DNA from: Spirochaetota bacterium
GTDB lineage: Bacteria > Spirochaetota > UBA4802 > UBA5368
Assembly (NCBI GenBank): GCA_035477215.1
Contig: DATIKU010000061.1
Coordinates: forward strand, 62,001-126,000
DNA length: 64,000 nucleotides
Direction of reading: 5' to 3'
Shown here: piece by piece, positions 43,683 to 52,243 of the stretch
Layout: each line of letters begins with the position of its first letter
Position numbering within the stretch: position 1 is the first letter of the stretch
Notes under the pieces: generated by a model
The model's input: the letters and a program-made list of their open reading frames with translations, nothing else
What the model was told of the DNA's origin: nothing
Databases searched by the model: none
Position numbers and translations under genes: made by a program

Positions 43683-45803
43683 CTATATACGCGCTTTATA
43701 TGGATCGTCCACGGGGAAGGTGATAATCACGCCCGCGCCGTTGTCGCGCCGTATCTCCATGGAGCCGCCGATCTGGTCCACGAGCGAAATGATGATCTGA
43801 AAGCCCAGCGTGGAGGCGGCACTCCCGGTAAAATCGTCCTGGAATCCCACGCCGTCGTCCGCCGCCGCGAGCGAGTAATGATTGTTGTGGCGTTTGAACT
43901 CCACGCTGATCTCACCGCGTTCCCTTCCGTGGAACGCGTGTTTGAACGAGTTGCTGAGTACCTCGTTCAGCAGAAGGCCGCAGGGGATGGCCCGGTCGAT
44001 GCTCAGGAATATCGACTCGGCGTTTACCCGCCAGTTGATGAAGCGCGAACCAATTTGGTAGATACCATGCAGATAGCGCGCCAGGTTCTCGATGTATTTA
44101 CCGAAGTCGATCATGGAGAAGTTGTCCGAACGGTAGAGCTGTTCGTGGATGAGCGCCATGCTGCGGATGCGCCGCTCGCTGTTCCTGAAGAGCTCGAGCA
44201 AGGCGGGGTCTTTAATCTCGCGCGACTGGAGGTTCAGAAAGCTCGTTATCACCTGCAGGTTGTTCTTCACACGGTGATGGATCTCACGCAGCAGCGTCTC
44301 CTTCTCGCGGAGCGATGTCCTCAGGCGCTCCTCGTTCAGCCTTTTCTCGGTAATATCACTCATAAGCCCGGTGATGCCGACCGGCTTTCCATCCTCAACC
44401 AGGAGACGGCTCGAGGTGCGGACGTGCCGAACCGAGCCGTCCTTATCGAAGATGCGGTATTCATACTGCTCGATCTCGCCGGCAAGCGCGCGCTTATACA
44501 TTTCGCGCAGACCCGGCAGGTCGTCGGGATGGACGTAATTGATGAATTCTTTTCCAATGATATCGTCTACCGTAAACTGGCTCAACCGGTATGCCGCCGG
44601 GCTGATATAGGTGAGCCGTCCCTCCATGTCGAGCGTGTAAATGACCTCGTTGATGTTCTCCACCAGCGACCGGTAGCGCTCGCCCGACTCCCTAAGCTTC
44701 CGCTCGCTGTTCGCGCGCTCCCGCTCCTTTGTCGCGATGGCGGCTGCCATCTCGTCGAACGCGGTGGCGAGTTGCCCGATCTCTCCACCGTCATGCGTCA
44801 TTCCGGTCCTGGCCGAAAGGTCGCCCAGGCCGAGCCTCCGCGAAGCCGCGACCAGCCGCTCCAGCGGCCGGACGATGGTCGAGGTTCCCAGCGCATAGGC
44901 CAGAAGCAGCGCGAGCGCCGCCGCGACGCCGAGGAGCGCGAGGTTACGCAGCACCAGAAAATTCGCCCCGGCCAGGGCGATGCGCTCCGGTATGCCGACA
45001 CGGAGATATATCGGTTCCCTTTTGCCGGGATGATACAGGCGCTTGTAACCGTAAAGTCGCCGTACCCCGTCCGCGCCCCTATCGATAAAGGAGCCCTCGA
45101 CACGGGCTCCCGACATGTTTCGTATCATATGGTCGAGGTCGACCAGTCCTTCATATTTTTCGGGGTGCGGGTAGCGGTAGATCCTCGTGCCGGTATGATC
45201 CGCGAGCACAAGCGACGAGCCTTCGGGCAGGTTCGCCTTAATAAAAAGCCGTTCGTAATACGATACGTCGATCGTCGCCACGAGCACTGAACGGACCGTT
45301 CCGCCCGACACCACCGGATAGGCGCAGTGCAACACCATGCGCTTCGCAATGCGGCTTTTCATGTAATTGCCGACCGCGAATTCGCCCGTTTTTACGGCGT
45401 CACGGAAGTACCCGTGCTCAGCGATGCTGAAGGACTCGGACGAAACGGCCGAAGCATGGACCGTGCCGTCGGCGGAGGCGATTTTCAGGTTGGCATACAT
45501 GGGGTTGATTCGCAGAATCTCCCGGAGAAACTGAGAGCTGCCACCCCAACGGCACCCGGCGGTGTAAACATGCGAGAGTTTTATGAGGAGCCGGCGCGTG
45601 TTCTCCACGGCCCCCTCCTGGTGCGAGGCGATGCCGCGCACCAGGCGCAGGGCGTTCTCCCCGGCGCCGGCCCTGGCGAGGTTTATGCTCTCGATCCCGG
45701 TGTACAGTATTATAGCCAGGGCTGGCAGTACGCATGCCGCCACCAGCACCGCGAGCTGTACGCGTATCGATTGTCTGGAAAGCCAGTTCATGGTTCTTTT
45801 CAT
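43683..45803 (-). CDS. membrane sensor histidine kinase (Cache-HAMP-PAS-HisKA_2-HATPase)
   Basis: About 706 residues. There are two membrane helices (about residues 14-34 and 290-312) flanking a Cache-like periplasmic sensor of roughly 255 residues, then HAMP (PLERLVAASRRLGLGDLSART) and PAS (SLVENINEVIYTLDMEGR). A HisKA_2/HWE-like phosphoacceptor (EIHHRVKNNLQVITSFLNL) is followed by a HATPase domain with N box LNEVLSNSFKHAF and ADDGVGF. It senses an external ligand and phosphorylates an unlinked regulator; no response regulator is adjacent. The start is uncertain: ATG 45803 is only 2 nt after AGGAGG, ATG 45791 is 14 nt after it. Confidence 0.88.
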   Translation of the reverse strand: MKRTMNWLSRQSIRVQLAVLVAACVLPALAIILYTGIESINLARAGAGENALRLVRGIASHQEGAVENTRRLLIKLSHVYTAGCRWGGSSQFLREILRINPMYANLKIASADGTVHASAVSSESFSIAEHGYFRDAVKTGEFAVGNYMKSRIAKRMVLHCAYPVVSGGTVRSVLVATIDVSYYERLFIKANLPEGSSLVLADHTGTRIYRYPHPEKYEGLVDLDHMIRNMSGARVEGSFIDRGADGVRRLYGYKRLYHPGKREPIYLRVGIPERIALAGANFLVLRNLALLGVAAALALLLAYALGTSTIVRPLERLVAASRRLGLGDLSARTGMTHDGGEIGQLATAFDEMAAAIATKERERANSERKLRESGERYRSLVENINEVIYTLDMEGRLTYISPAAYRLSQFTVDDIIGKEFINYVHPDDLPGLREMYKRALAGEIEQYEYRIFDKDGSVRHVRTSSRLLVEDGKPVGITGLMSDITEKRLNEERLRTSLREKETLLREIHHRVKNNLQVITSFLNLQSREIKDPALLELFRNSERRIRSMALIHEQLYRSDNFSMIDFGKYIENLARYLHGIYQIGSRFINWRVNAESIFLSIDRAIPCGLLLNEVLSNSFKHAFHGRERGEISVEFKRHNNHYSLAAADDGVGFQDDFTGSAASTLGFQIIISLVDQIGGSMEIRRDNGAGVIITFPVDDPYKARI

Positions 45804-46024
45804 AACCTCCTGGTCCCGGTTCCAGGACTGAAAGGGGGTTCGCAATGCCCGAGCGGCAAGCCCGATACAATATAAAGCGTTAAGGCGGGATCCGGACTAC
45901 ATATATCAATTGTATCGTATATGAAAGAAGAATGCAAATTAATTCCGGCAGAACTGGAAGGGGAGCATGCCACCAAGAGCACATTCTCTAACACGACACC
46001 AACCGAAAGAACTCATCCCCCCGG

Positions 46025-46053
46025 CCCCCTTCTCTTCGGGGAAGAGAAGGGGG
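46025..46053. repeat. 13-bp-stem hairpin repeat
   Basis: CCCCCTTCTCTTC and GAAGAGAAGGGGG form a perfect 13-bp stem with a 3-nt GGG loop, flanked by AACTCATCCCCCCGG. A degraded relative lies at about 48594-48640. Such elements, whose minus-strand frame reads like 'SPFSSPKRRGPGG', are widespread intergenic repeats. No T-run follows, so termination is not its clear role. Confidence 0.7.
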
Positions 46054-46083
46054 AGTTCAGGCAGGCGGACTGATGCCGCGATC

Positions 46084-46112
46084 CCCCCTCTCTTTCGTTC
46101 AAAGAGAGGGGG
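46084..46112. repeat. 12-bp-stem hairpin repeat, second unit
   Basis: CCCCCTCTCTTT and AAAGAGAGGGGG form a perfect 12-bp stem with a 5-nt loop CGTTC, 30 bp from the first hairpin. It lies 30 bp after the stop of the POTRA-barrel gene, so it could protect or end that transcript, but no T-run follows. Confidence 0.7.
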
Positions 46113-46142
46113 ACAGGGGGTGAGTTCGAAGTCCATCCGCAA

Positions 46143-47567
46143 TTAAAAAAGGCTTTCAGCCGCGATATAGACGCCGCCATGGGATGGGCCGGCCGACGCA
46201 TCCCAGGCATAGGAGACCGAGGCCATGGTGCCGCGGTGCTCGATCGCGGCCTTGAGGCCAAGACCGGTCGCGCTTCGTCGGCGCTCTTCCTCGTCGAGGA
46301 AGCGGCCGCCGCTTACTAATGGCCCGGCGAAAAGGAACGAAGGGACGATCTCGAACTCAGCGTCGAGCCCGGCCACGAGCTTCCAGCGCGCGGCCGAAAA
46401 GTCGCCCGCGAAGCCCGGGAGATCGCCGTCGAAGACATAGCGCATATGGAAACGCTCCCGCGAATCCGTATAATACGACGAGGCGCGGGGAATAAGCCTG
46501 AATATCGAAAAGAGCCGTATGGGGGCGCAAAAACGCGACTCGGCGATGAAGTAGCCGCCGGGCTCGAGATCGCCCGCGCCCAACGAGAAGACCGCGGAAA
46601 ACGAGGTGGCGTCGCGTTTTTCAAGCAGATAGAACCGGTCCGTAACGAGCAGGTCCGCGACGCCGCGAAGGTCCCGGATGGTGCGCGACGAGCCCTCCCG
46701 CGTGTAATCGCGGACGTCGGAGTACTGTCCCCTGCCGTACAGGTTGAGCCACGCGAGGAAGGAGAGCGGGAGGTCGGCGGCGAAGCCCATCCCCAGGATC
46801 GAAGCGCCGGCCTTAACCGCATAGTCGCGTTCGGGCGCCTCCCACCGTTCCACCGTCATGCCGCCGTCCGCGCCGATGAAGAAGGACGAGTGACCCTCCC
46901 CGAGGGTGTGCGTATAACGCGCCTCGCCCCCGGCCTTGCGCAGGCGGTCGCGGAAACCGGCCGTCGTCTTCAGGTCGAGCGACGAGGGCGCAAACGGCAG
47001 CCTCCAGCCGATGCGGGGCATGATGCCGTAGATGGGGTCCACGCCGATGCCTCCGTAAAAGCTTCCCGGGCTGCGGCGGCGCACATTCACCGACAGGAAC
47101 ACGTCGCCGGTGCCCTCGTAATTGAGCGGGCGCACGACGACCGAATCGAGATTGAAGCGCGCGCGCGCGAGGTCCATCCTCTCTTTAAGGGCATTCCGGT
47201 TGTACAGCTCGCCCTCCGCGGGCACGAGGAGGCTCCGGATCTCGCCGGCCTCGCGCTCGCTCACGCCGCTCACCGAGGCGCCCGCTATCCGCGACTCGAT
47301 CACACGCACCTCGATGGCGCCGTCGGGCCGCACCGAGACCTTCTCGACGTAGCTCGTGGTGTATCCCCGGCGGTGATACTCGTCGGTGATCCTCGCGGCA
47401 AGCGCCTGGAGCTCCGCGCGGCCTGTCGACACGGGCCGCCCGCCCTCCATACTCTTCACATCGAGGCCGAGCGTGGAGCCCACCAGGACGATATCCGCGG
47501 CGAAGACGTGTGATGAAAGGCCGAGCGTGATGATGACAAGCGCGGTCGTAAGGATCGTATTATTCAT
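46143..47567 (-). CDS. POTRA-domain outer-membrane barrel (Omp85/TpsB-like)
   Basis: A 474-residue exported protein with a signal peptide (cleavage near VFAAD). One or two POTRA-like domains are visible (residues about 50-120, AARITDEYHRRGYTTSYVEK and RVIESRIAGASVSG). A barrel of about 330 residues follows, ending in a C-terminal phenylalanine (AESLF), a typical outer-membrane sorting signal. The POTRA resembles the ShlB type, so it could be a two-partner-secretion or Omp85-like transporter, but no TpsA substrate is adjacent. It overlaps the LolA-like gene by 8 bp, so the two are co-translated. Confidence 0.78.
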   Translation of the reverse strand: MNNTILTTALVIITLGLSSHVFAADIVLVGSTLGLDVKSMEGGRPVSTGRAELQALAARITDEYHRRGYTTSYVEKVSVRPDGAIEVRVIESRIAGASVSGVSEREAGEIRSLLVPAEGELYNRNALKERMDLARARFNLDSVVVRPLNYEGTGDVFLSVNVRRRSPGSFYGGIGVDPIYGIMPRIGWRLPFAPSSLDLKTTAGFRDRLRKAGGEARYTHTLGEGHSSFFIGADGGMTVERWEAPERDYAVKAGASILGMGFAADLPLSFLAWLNLYGRGQYSDVRDYTREGSSRTIRDLRGVADLLVTDRFYLLEKRDATSFSAVFSLGAGDLEPGGYFIAESRFCAPIRLFSIFRLIPRASSYYTDSRERFHMRYVFDGDLPGFAGDFSAARWKLVAGLDAEFEIVPSFLFAGPLVSGGRFLDEEERRRSATGLGLKAAIEHRGTMASVSYAWDASAGPSHGGVYIAAESLF

Positions 47568-48327
47568 AAAGCCGTTTCCTCGTCACGCCGCGCGGGTGGT
47601 CGGCCCGGAACACGGCGTCGGGGACGGGTCCGTTAAGCGTAACGCGACCGTAATCGGTGACGTTGGAGGTGATCCCCTTCGCCGTCCGGGCCGTCACGCT
47701 CACCCGCGAAGGAAAGTATATCCCACCTATCGCGCGATACCCCTCGTAGGTCTCCTTAAGCAGCTCGTATCCGCGCCGGTCGCGCACCGTCTTCGAAATG
47801 ACCGCCTTCGTCGACGGATCGACGCGCACCTCGATGTCGACGCCGCTCTGGCGGTCTTTGAGGTGATACACGCGCGCGCGTTTGAAAAAGCCGTACAGCC
47901 GCCAGGCGCCGCCCGAGAGCTCGAAACGCGTTTCAAGCTCGCTGTCGATGCCGTCGAGCGGGTTGAAGCCCGGACGCGCCGGGCCACGGCCCGCGGCCTT
48001 TGCGTAATAGAGCAGGCGGTCGTCGGGATAATACCATTCGAAGCCGGCCCCGTCGCTGCGGACGATCTGGCGCGAGGGGACCGTGTAATCGATGCGAAAG
48101 CGCCCGCGCCCGTCGGCGCGGTAGCGCCCGCGGAATATCTCCCGCCCCCTGCCCGGCTCGGTTATATACTGCGTGATTTCGGCGTCGATCGTAAGGATCT
48201 TCGCGTGGGCGCGCGCGACCTCGCGGAAGAGTACGGCGGTTTCATCGGCCGCGACAGCGAGCGGCGCGGCGAAGAGCGCAGCCAGCGAGAGCGCGAGGAC
48301 GGCGTGGGGTGTCGTGTTCGGTCGCAT
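47560..48327 (-). CDS. LolA-like outer-membrane lipoprotein carrier
   Basis: A 255-residue periplasmic protein: signal peptide to about residue 27 (AVAADE), then a LolA fold. The typical LolA order is seen: ITQYITEPGRGREIFRGRYRADGRGRFRIDY, SDGAGFEWYYPDDRLLYYAK and a C-terminal beta-rich region. It would carry lipoproteins, or another hydrophobic molecule, across the periplasm. The start at ATG 48327 is fixed by the signal peptide; longer in-frame reading is unlikely. Overlap with the POTRA barrel suggests a dedicated transport pair. Confidence 0.82.
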   Translation of the reverse strand: MRPNTTPHAVLALSLAALFAAPLAVAADETAVLFREVARAHAKILTIDAEITQYITEPGRGREIFRGRYRADGRGRFRIDYTVPSRQIVRSDGAGFEWYYPDDRLLYYAKAAGRGPARPGFNPLDGIDSELETRFELSGGAWRLYGFFKRARVYHLKDRQSGVDIEVRVDPSTKAVISKTVRDRRGYELLKETYEGYRAIGGIYFPSRVSVTARTAKGITSNVTDYGRVTLNGPVPDAVFRADHPRGVTRKRLYE

Positions 48328-48922
48328 GGTACGGGTGTGGTTGTAACGCTGCCGGCCGGGGTTCGCAACCGTTTTTTTCCGGCGGCGGGGGCATAATGGC
48401 GCCCCTGCCGCCGGGGCATTGTGCGCGTTGCGGATGTCAACTTCCAATGGTATCATCGTGCCGGGTGCTCCGGCTGGAGCTTAACGTGCTAAGAGTGGGC
48501 GTACGCGCGCATCGATCATCGAGCCGGGGGTGCCCTTTATGGCCGCCGCGGCGGGGTGGGAGCTAATTTCGGAGCGAGGTGGGTTTAACCAACTCATCCT
48601 CCCGGCCCCCCTCTCTTCAGGGCTGAAAAGGGCAAGTTCCCCATGGCTGCTGAAATGAGGTCTGGTTAAAAGCGCGGCCGGTTCTTCCGCGTACCGTTTT
48701 GGCCAGCGTTCGTCGTATTCCACACGGGACCGGCGTGAATGGGAAATGGGCCCGGCGCCATGGGAGAAACAGGCCATTTGCGCGTTGTGTTTGTTGTCGG
48801 AATGGTGTATCATGGGACCGGTTCTCCGATACCGCCATCCCCGGACCACAGTCCGGTGCCGGCAGTGTCGCATCAACCGGTGATGAATCAAAGAATTTTT
48901 CTGCACGAGAGGTGAACACGCA
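48328..48922. other. 595-bp intergenic region
   Basis: Divergent spacer between the LolA-like gene (minus) and the MaoC gene (plus). It contains a degraded copy of the GC-rich hairpin repeat near 48594-48640 and the MaoC promoter match. Long minus-strand frames here read through the repeat and look non-coding. No gene supported. Confidence 0.5.
48785..48813 (+). promoter_or_regulatory. predicted promoter of the MaoC gene
   Basis: TTGTGT (48785-48790) and TATCAT (48808-48813) are spaced 17 bp apart, about 100 bp before the MaoC start. Sequence match only. Confidence 0.38.
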
Positions 48923-49405
48923 ATGTCAACATGGCGGGATAAAACCATAGAGGGAATCCGTCCGGGAGATGTTTTTATCTTCAAGAGAACCTTTTCGCGC
49001 CACGACACCGAGATCTTCGGCGATATCACCCGCGACTACAACCCGGTGCATTACGATGCGCGCTTCGCCGGGGCGAAGGGTTTCGCCGGTCCAATCTGCC
49101 ACGGCCTGCTCGTCGGCGGCATGCTCTGCGAACTGGGCGGGCAGCTGGCCTGGCTTGCCTCGGGCATGTCGTTTAAATTCATGAGGCCGGTGTATTTCGG
49201 CGACACCATTACCTGCACCGTCGTGATCACCGATGTCGACGCAAAAAACCGCGCCCGGGCGGTCGCCGAGTTCGTCAACCGGGACGGCATCAAGGTGATG
49301 GAAGCGCACCTGACCGGGCATTTGCCGGGGAATACGGATAAGAATGTTTTACGTGAGATGGTGGCGGAGGGGGATGAAAGTAACAGGCTCCACGGGAGGG
49401 TTTGA
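48923..49405 (+). CDS. MaoC-like (R)-specific enoyl-CoA hydratase
   Basis: A 160-residue single hot-dog domain. The hydratase motif is complete: DITRDYNPVHYD (catalytic Asp and His of the DxNPxH motif), followed by GPICHGLLVGG. It would hydrate trans-2-enoyl-CoA to the (R)-3-hydroxy product, for example for polyhydroxyalkanoate precursors or beta-oxidation. GAGGTGA before the ATG supports the start. It is monocistronic and convergent with the aminotransferase region. Confidence 0.9.
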   Translation: MSTWRDKTIEGIRPGDVFIFKRTFSRHDTEIFGDITRDYNPVHYDARFAGAKGFAGPICHGLLVGGMLCELGGQLAWLASGMSFKFMRPVYFGDTITCTVVITDVDAKNRARAVAEFVNRDGIKVMEAHLTGHLPGNTDKNVLREMVAEGDESNRLHGRV

Positions 49406-49486
49406 GGCGGGATGATTCCGACTGTCGGCGCGGTTTTGCTTCGTTTGATGGTTGGGTCTTCCGATTGGAGTTAACGCTTTACGGAT

Positions 49487-49606
49487 TTAATTTTCCGGTA
49501 TTTTCATCGTACCGGGCGCCTCGCCGTTTTCATTGTAGCGCCCCTGCGAGGAGGTATGCATATGCCTGGGCCCTGGAATTTCCTCGTTCATGGGCCCGTA
49601 TCCCAT
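49487..49606 (-). CDS. possible small protein (39 aa)
   Basis: A 39-codon frame with AAGGAG 9 nt before the ATG at 49606, encoding MGYGPMNEEIPGPRH and a Gly/Pro/Asn-rich remainder ending KIPEN. It lies 113 bp downstream of the aminotransferase on the same strand, in a 314-bp spacer (49406-49719) with no other candidate. The reading frame stays open upstream to the aminotransferase end, but without a start codon. Support is weak. Confidence 0.25.
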   Translation of the reverse strand: MGYGPMNEEIPGPRHMHTSSQGRYNENGEAPGTMKIPEN

Positions 49607-49719
49607 CTCTTCACGCTCCTTCGAAAAGTCGTTTGGGCATGAATAATCGATTATCCGGCGCTGATAAGCCTTTTCCGAAGTGGGGAGTATAGCCGACCCT
49701 GGAACGAATAACGGCCTTG

Positions 49720-50865
49720 TTACCCCCGCTCCTTAAAATACCTCTCAACCCTATCCAGGCCCTCTTTAATATTTTCAAGCGAATTGGCATAACTGAATCT
49801 AAGAAACCCTTCTCCGCCGCTGCCGAAATCGATGCCGGGCGTCACTCCGACCTTTACGGTGTCAACGATCCGAAAGGCTTCCTTGAAAGAGTCATCGAAG
49901 ATATGCCGGCCGTCGGCGAAAACATAAAAGGCCCCGGTGGGCTCCATGTGGATCTTCAGACCTATCCGTTTCAACCGCTCGATCATATACACCCGGCGCT
50001 CGTCGTATGTCCTGCGCATGAGCTCGATATCGTCTTTTGTGTCCCGGAAAGCGGCCACGCATGCCCATTGCACGAAGCTGTTCGCCGAAATGGCGAAATT
50101 CTGATGAATGCGCTGCATGACCGTGGCGAATTCCATCGGGAAAATGACATAACCAAGCCTCCATCCCGTCATAGCGAAGAGCTTAGAGAAGCCATTTATC
50201 ACGAAGGCCCTGTCGGTGAACTCAAGGATGGAGCGCGCCCTGCCCCGGTACACCAGTCCGTGGTATATCTCGTCCGAGATGATGTACCGGTCGCCGAACT
50301 GCGCGATATCACGGAGGTTTTGGTCGTTCATCACTATGCCGGTGGGATTGCAGGGGGAGTTGATGACGATACCCCGGGTGCGCGGGGTCAGAGCGCTTTT
50401 TATCGCCTCCGGTCGATACTGAAACCCCTCCTCGGGATGGGTTCGGACAAAGACCGGTTCGCCACCCACTGTGCGAATAAAGTTGGGATAGCACGCGTAA
50501 TGCGGGTTGGAAAGGATGACCTCGTCTCCAGGTTCCAGCATCGCGAGCATCATGAAAAGAAATGCCGGAGAAGTGCCCGAGGTAACCAGAATCCGCTCCG
50601 GGCTTATTCTGACCCCGTATTCGGCAAGATAATGCTCGCAGATCGCCTCGCGAAGCTCGAGAAGGCCCATGGCGTGCGTATAATGTGTCTTACCGGAGCG
50701 GATTGCCTCTATTGCCGCGTGGCGGATGGACTCGGGAGTCTCAAAATCGGGCTCGCCCACCTCCAGATGGATCACGTTTTCGCCCGCTCTCTCAAGCTCC
50801 TGCGCCCTGGCCATGACATCCATGACGATAAATGGGGTTACTTCCTGCGCTTTTTTCGAAATCAT
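49720..50865 (-). CDS. PLP-dependent class I/II aminotransferase
   Basis: A 381-residue fold-type I aminotransferase. It shows SPCNPTGIVM (Asn of the PLP-binding loop), SDEIYHGLVY (Asp-x-x-Tyr) and the Schiff-base lysine in GFSKLFAMTGWRLGY, with the FLRFSYA arginine near the C terminus. It resembles the aspartate/alanine/aromatic aminotransferase group; the amino acid is not predictable. GGAGA before ATG 50865 decides the start over a longer in-frame reading to 50934. It appears monocistronic. Confidence 0.9.
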   Translation of the reverse strand: MISKKAQEVTPFIVMDVMARAQELERAGENVIHLEVGEPDFETPESIRHAAIEAIRSGKTHYTHAMGLLELREAICEHYLAEYGVRISPERILVTSGTSPAFLFMMLAMLEPGDEVILSNPHYACYPNFIRTVGGEPVFVRTHPEEGFQYRPEAIKSALTPRTRGIVINSPCNPTGIVMNDQNLRDIAQFGDRYIISDEIYHGLVYRGRARSILEFTDRAFVINGFSKLFAMTGWRLGYVIFPMEFATVMQRIHQNFAISANSFVQWACVAAFRDTKDDIELMRRTYDERRVYMIERLKRIGLKIHMEPTGAFYVFADGRHIFDDSFKEAFRIVDTVKVGVTPGIDFGSGGEGFLRFSYANSLENIKEGLDRVERYFKERG

Positions 50866-50951
50866 GGTTCTCTCCGATTGAACAATAGCACCATTCTTGC
50901 ATCTGGAACACGAAATGATCGTCTTCGCGGACATGGCCGCACATTTACCAC

Positions 50952-51148
50952 GGGGTCAGAGCGACATTTTTCACTCAACCACTCCCGATCATCAGGCCGG
51001 CGTCTTGATTCCCGTCGCGCCAACCGGCCCGGAATCGAGTCTCGGCATCAGATCCGCAACAATGTCATGCTTTTAATTTGCCCCGACCCCTTTTTTCGGC
51101 ACTTTCCCAAAACTCTTCTTCGCCACCCGTAAATGCCGCTCTGACCCC
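50952..51148. repeat. 197-bp MITE-like element with 12-bp inverted ends
   Basis: GGGGTCAGAGCG (50952-50963) and CGCTCTGACCCC (51137-51148) are perfect inverted repeats enclosing 173 bp without a gene. The GGGGTCAGAGCGACATTTTTC-type end is a familiar flank of REP-associated transposase and mobile repeat elements in many genomes. No transposase is inside, so this would be a non-autonomous remnant. It lies between the aminotransferase and the UPF0104 gene. Confidence 0.6.
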
Positions 51149-51158
51149 AATTTTCGCC

Positions 51159-52196
51159 TCACCACCTTCTCCGCTTCACCAGCGCCAGCACCCCATAGCA
51201 CGCCGCCGCGATGATACCGCTCGCCACGAAATTGATGATATGATACCCGAAGGCCGTGGTGATGGCGTCCTGGGAGCTCATGCCGACCAGCATGAAGCCG
51301 CCGGCCCATCCCGCCTCAAGGGTGCCGAGGCTCCCGAAACTGTTGACCGGAAGCACGTTCGCCAGCACCTGGCCGGTATTGCCGACCACCGCCTGGACAA
51401 AACCCACGTCCACGCGGAAGGCGAGGATCGTGAGATAGGCGAAGACGTACAGCACGACCCACACCGCGACGCTCGTGAGCACAAGCATCGGGAGCTGGCG
51501 CGCCGTACGGTAATCCGAGAACTCGCTCACAACGGGTTCGGCCTTCTCCCGTATTTTTGAGACCAGCCGATTGTTGTAAAGACCTATCAACCGCGCGGTC
51601 GCGTTGAATATCCGGTCGGCGAAAATAACCAGCCATTTAAGGTTAAAGAGCGAAGCGACTGAGATCGCAAGGCAGATGCCGCCGATCGCGAGCAGGCCCG
51701 GTCTGATCGCATCGCCATAAAACGCGAGCACCGAGGCCATGAAGAAAACTGCGACGATGATGAGGTCGTAGATGCGCGTTACCACCAGGATATGAAGGCC
51801 CCGCGAGAGCGAGGCGCCGCCGACTTTTTTAAGGTAATAGATGAGCGTGAGCTCCCCGGTGCGCGCCGGGAGTATCTGGTTGAAGAAGTTCTGGTAGCTC
51901 GTGATGGCGAACATCTGAAACGGCGTGACCCGGATATCGCGTAGCATGACGTGATAGCGAACGGACTTGCAGAGGTTCGAGAGGAGATATGCGCCGCACG
52001 AGGCGAGGAGCAGCCGGAGATCGGCGTTCGCGATCGTCTCAATCGTGGCCGACAGGTCGATGCTCCTCAGCAGGAAGAAGAGAAGAGCCATCGAAAGCGC
52101 CAGGAACACAAGCGTTTTTATGCTGAGGATGCGGCGCTTGCGTTCCCGAATCACCTCATCGGAGGCGTCGGTGTTTTTTTCCGGTTTCGTCGACAT
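51159..52196 (-). CDS. UPF0104 / lysylphosphatidylglycerol synthase-type membrane protein
   Basis: A 345-residue polytopic protein with about eight membrane helices, of the UPF0104 (AglD/MprF N-terminal, flippase-like) family. The conserved segments RYHVMLRD, FFNQILPARTGELTLIYYL and LPVNSFGSLGTLEAGWAGG (Pro-Gly/Glu-rich family motifs) are present. Such proteins are linked to flipping lipids or assembling surface glycans. GGGGAAG precedes the ATG at 52196. It ends a minus-strand glycan cluster, 47 bp after a GT2 gene. Confidence 0.85.
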   Translation of the reverse strand: MSTKPEKNTDASDEVIRERKRRILSIKTLVFLALSMALLFFLLRSIDLSATIETIANADLRLLLASCGAYLLSNLCKSVRYHVMLRDIRVTPFQMFAITSYQNFFNQILPARTGELTLIYYLKKVGGASLSRGLHILVVTRIYDLIIVAVFFMASVLAFYGDAIRPGLLAIGGICLAISVASLFNLKWLVIFADRIFNATARLIGLYNNRLVSKIREKAEPVVSEFSDYRTARQLPMLVLTSVAVWVVLYVFAYLTILAFRVDVGFVQAVVGNTGQVLANVLPVNSFGSLGTLEAGWAGGFMLVGMSSQDAITTAFGYHIINFVASGIIAAACYGVLALVKRRRW

Positions 52197-52243
52197 GCTT
52201 CCCCGTCAGGACTCCGCTCGCAAACGAAGTGGGCAGCCGGTGC

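Larger units (their letters stand above)
45804..46142. other. intergenic region with two GC-rich hairpins
   Basis: A 339-bp spacer between two minus-strand genes. The half near the kinase (45850-45960) is AT-rich and likely holds its promoter. The other half is filled by two strong hairpins, annotated separately. No gene recognised. Confidence 0.55.

Noticed and set aside
48481-49029. 182-codon minus-strand frame upstream of MaoC
   Set aside because: It runs through a degraded hairpin repeat and into the MaoC gene in antisense, without a start site or recognisable protein.
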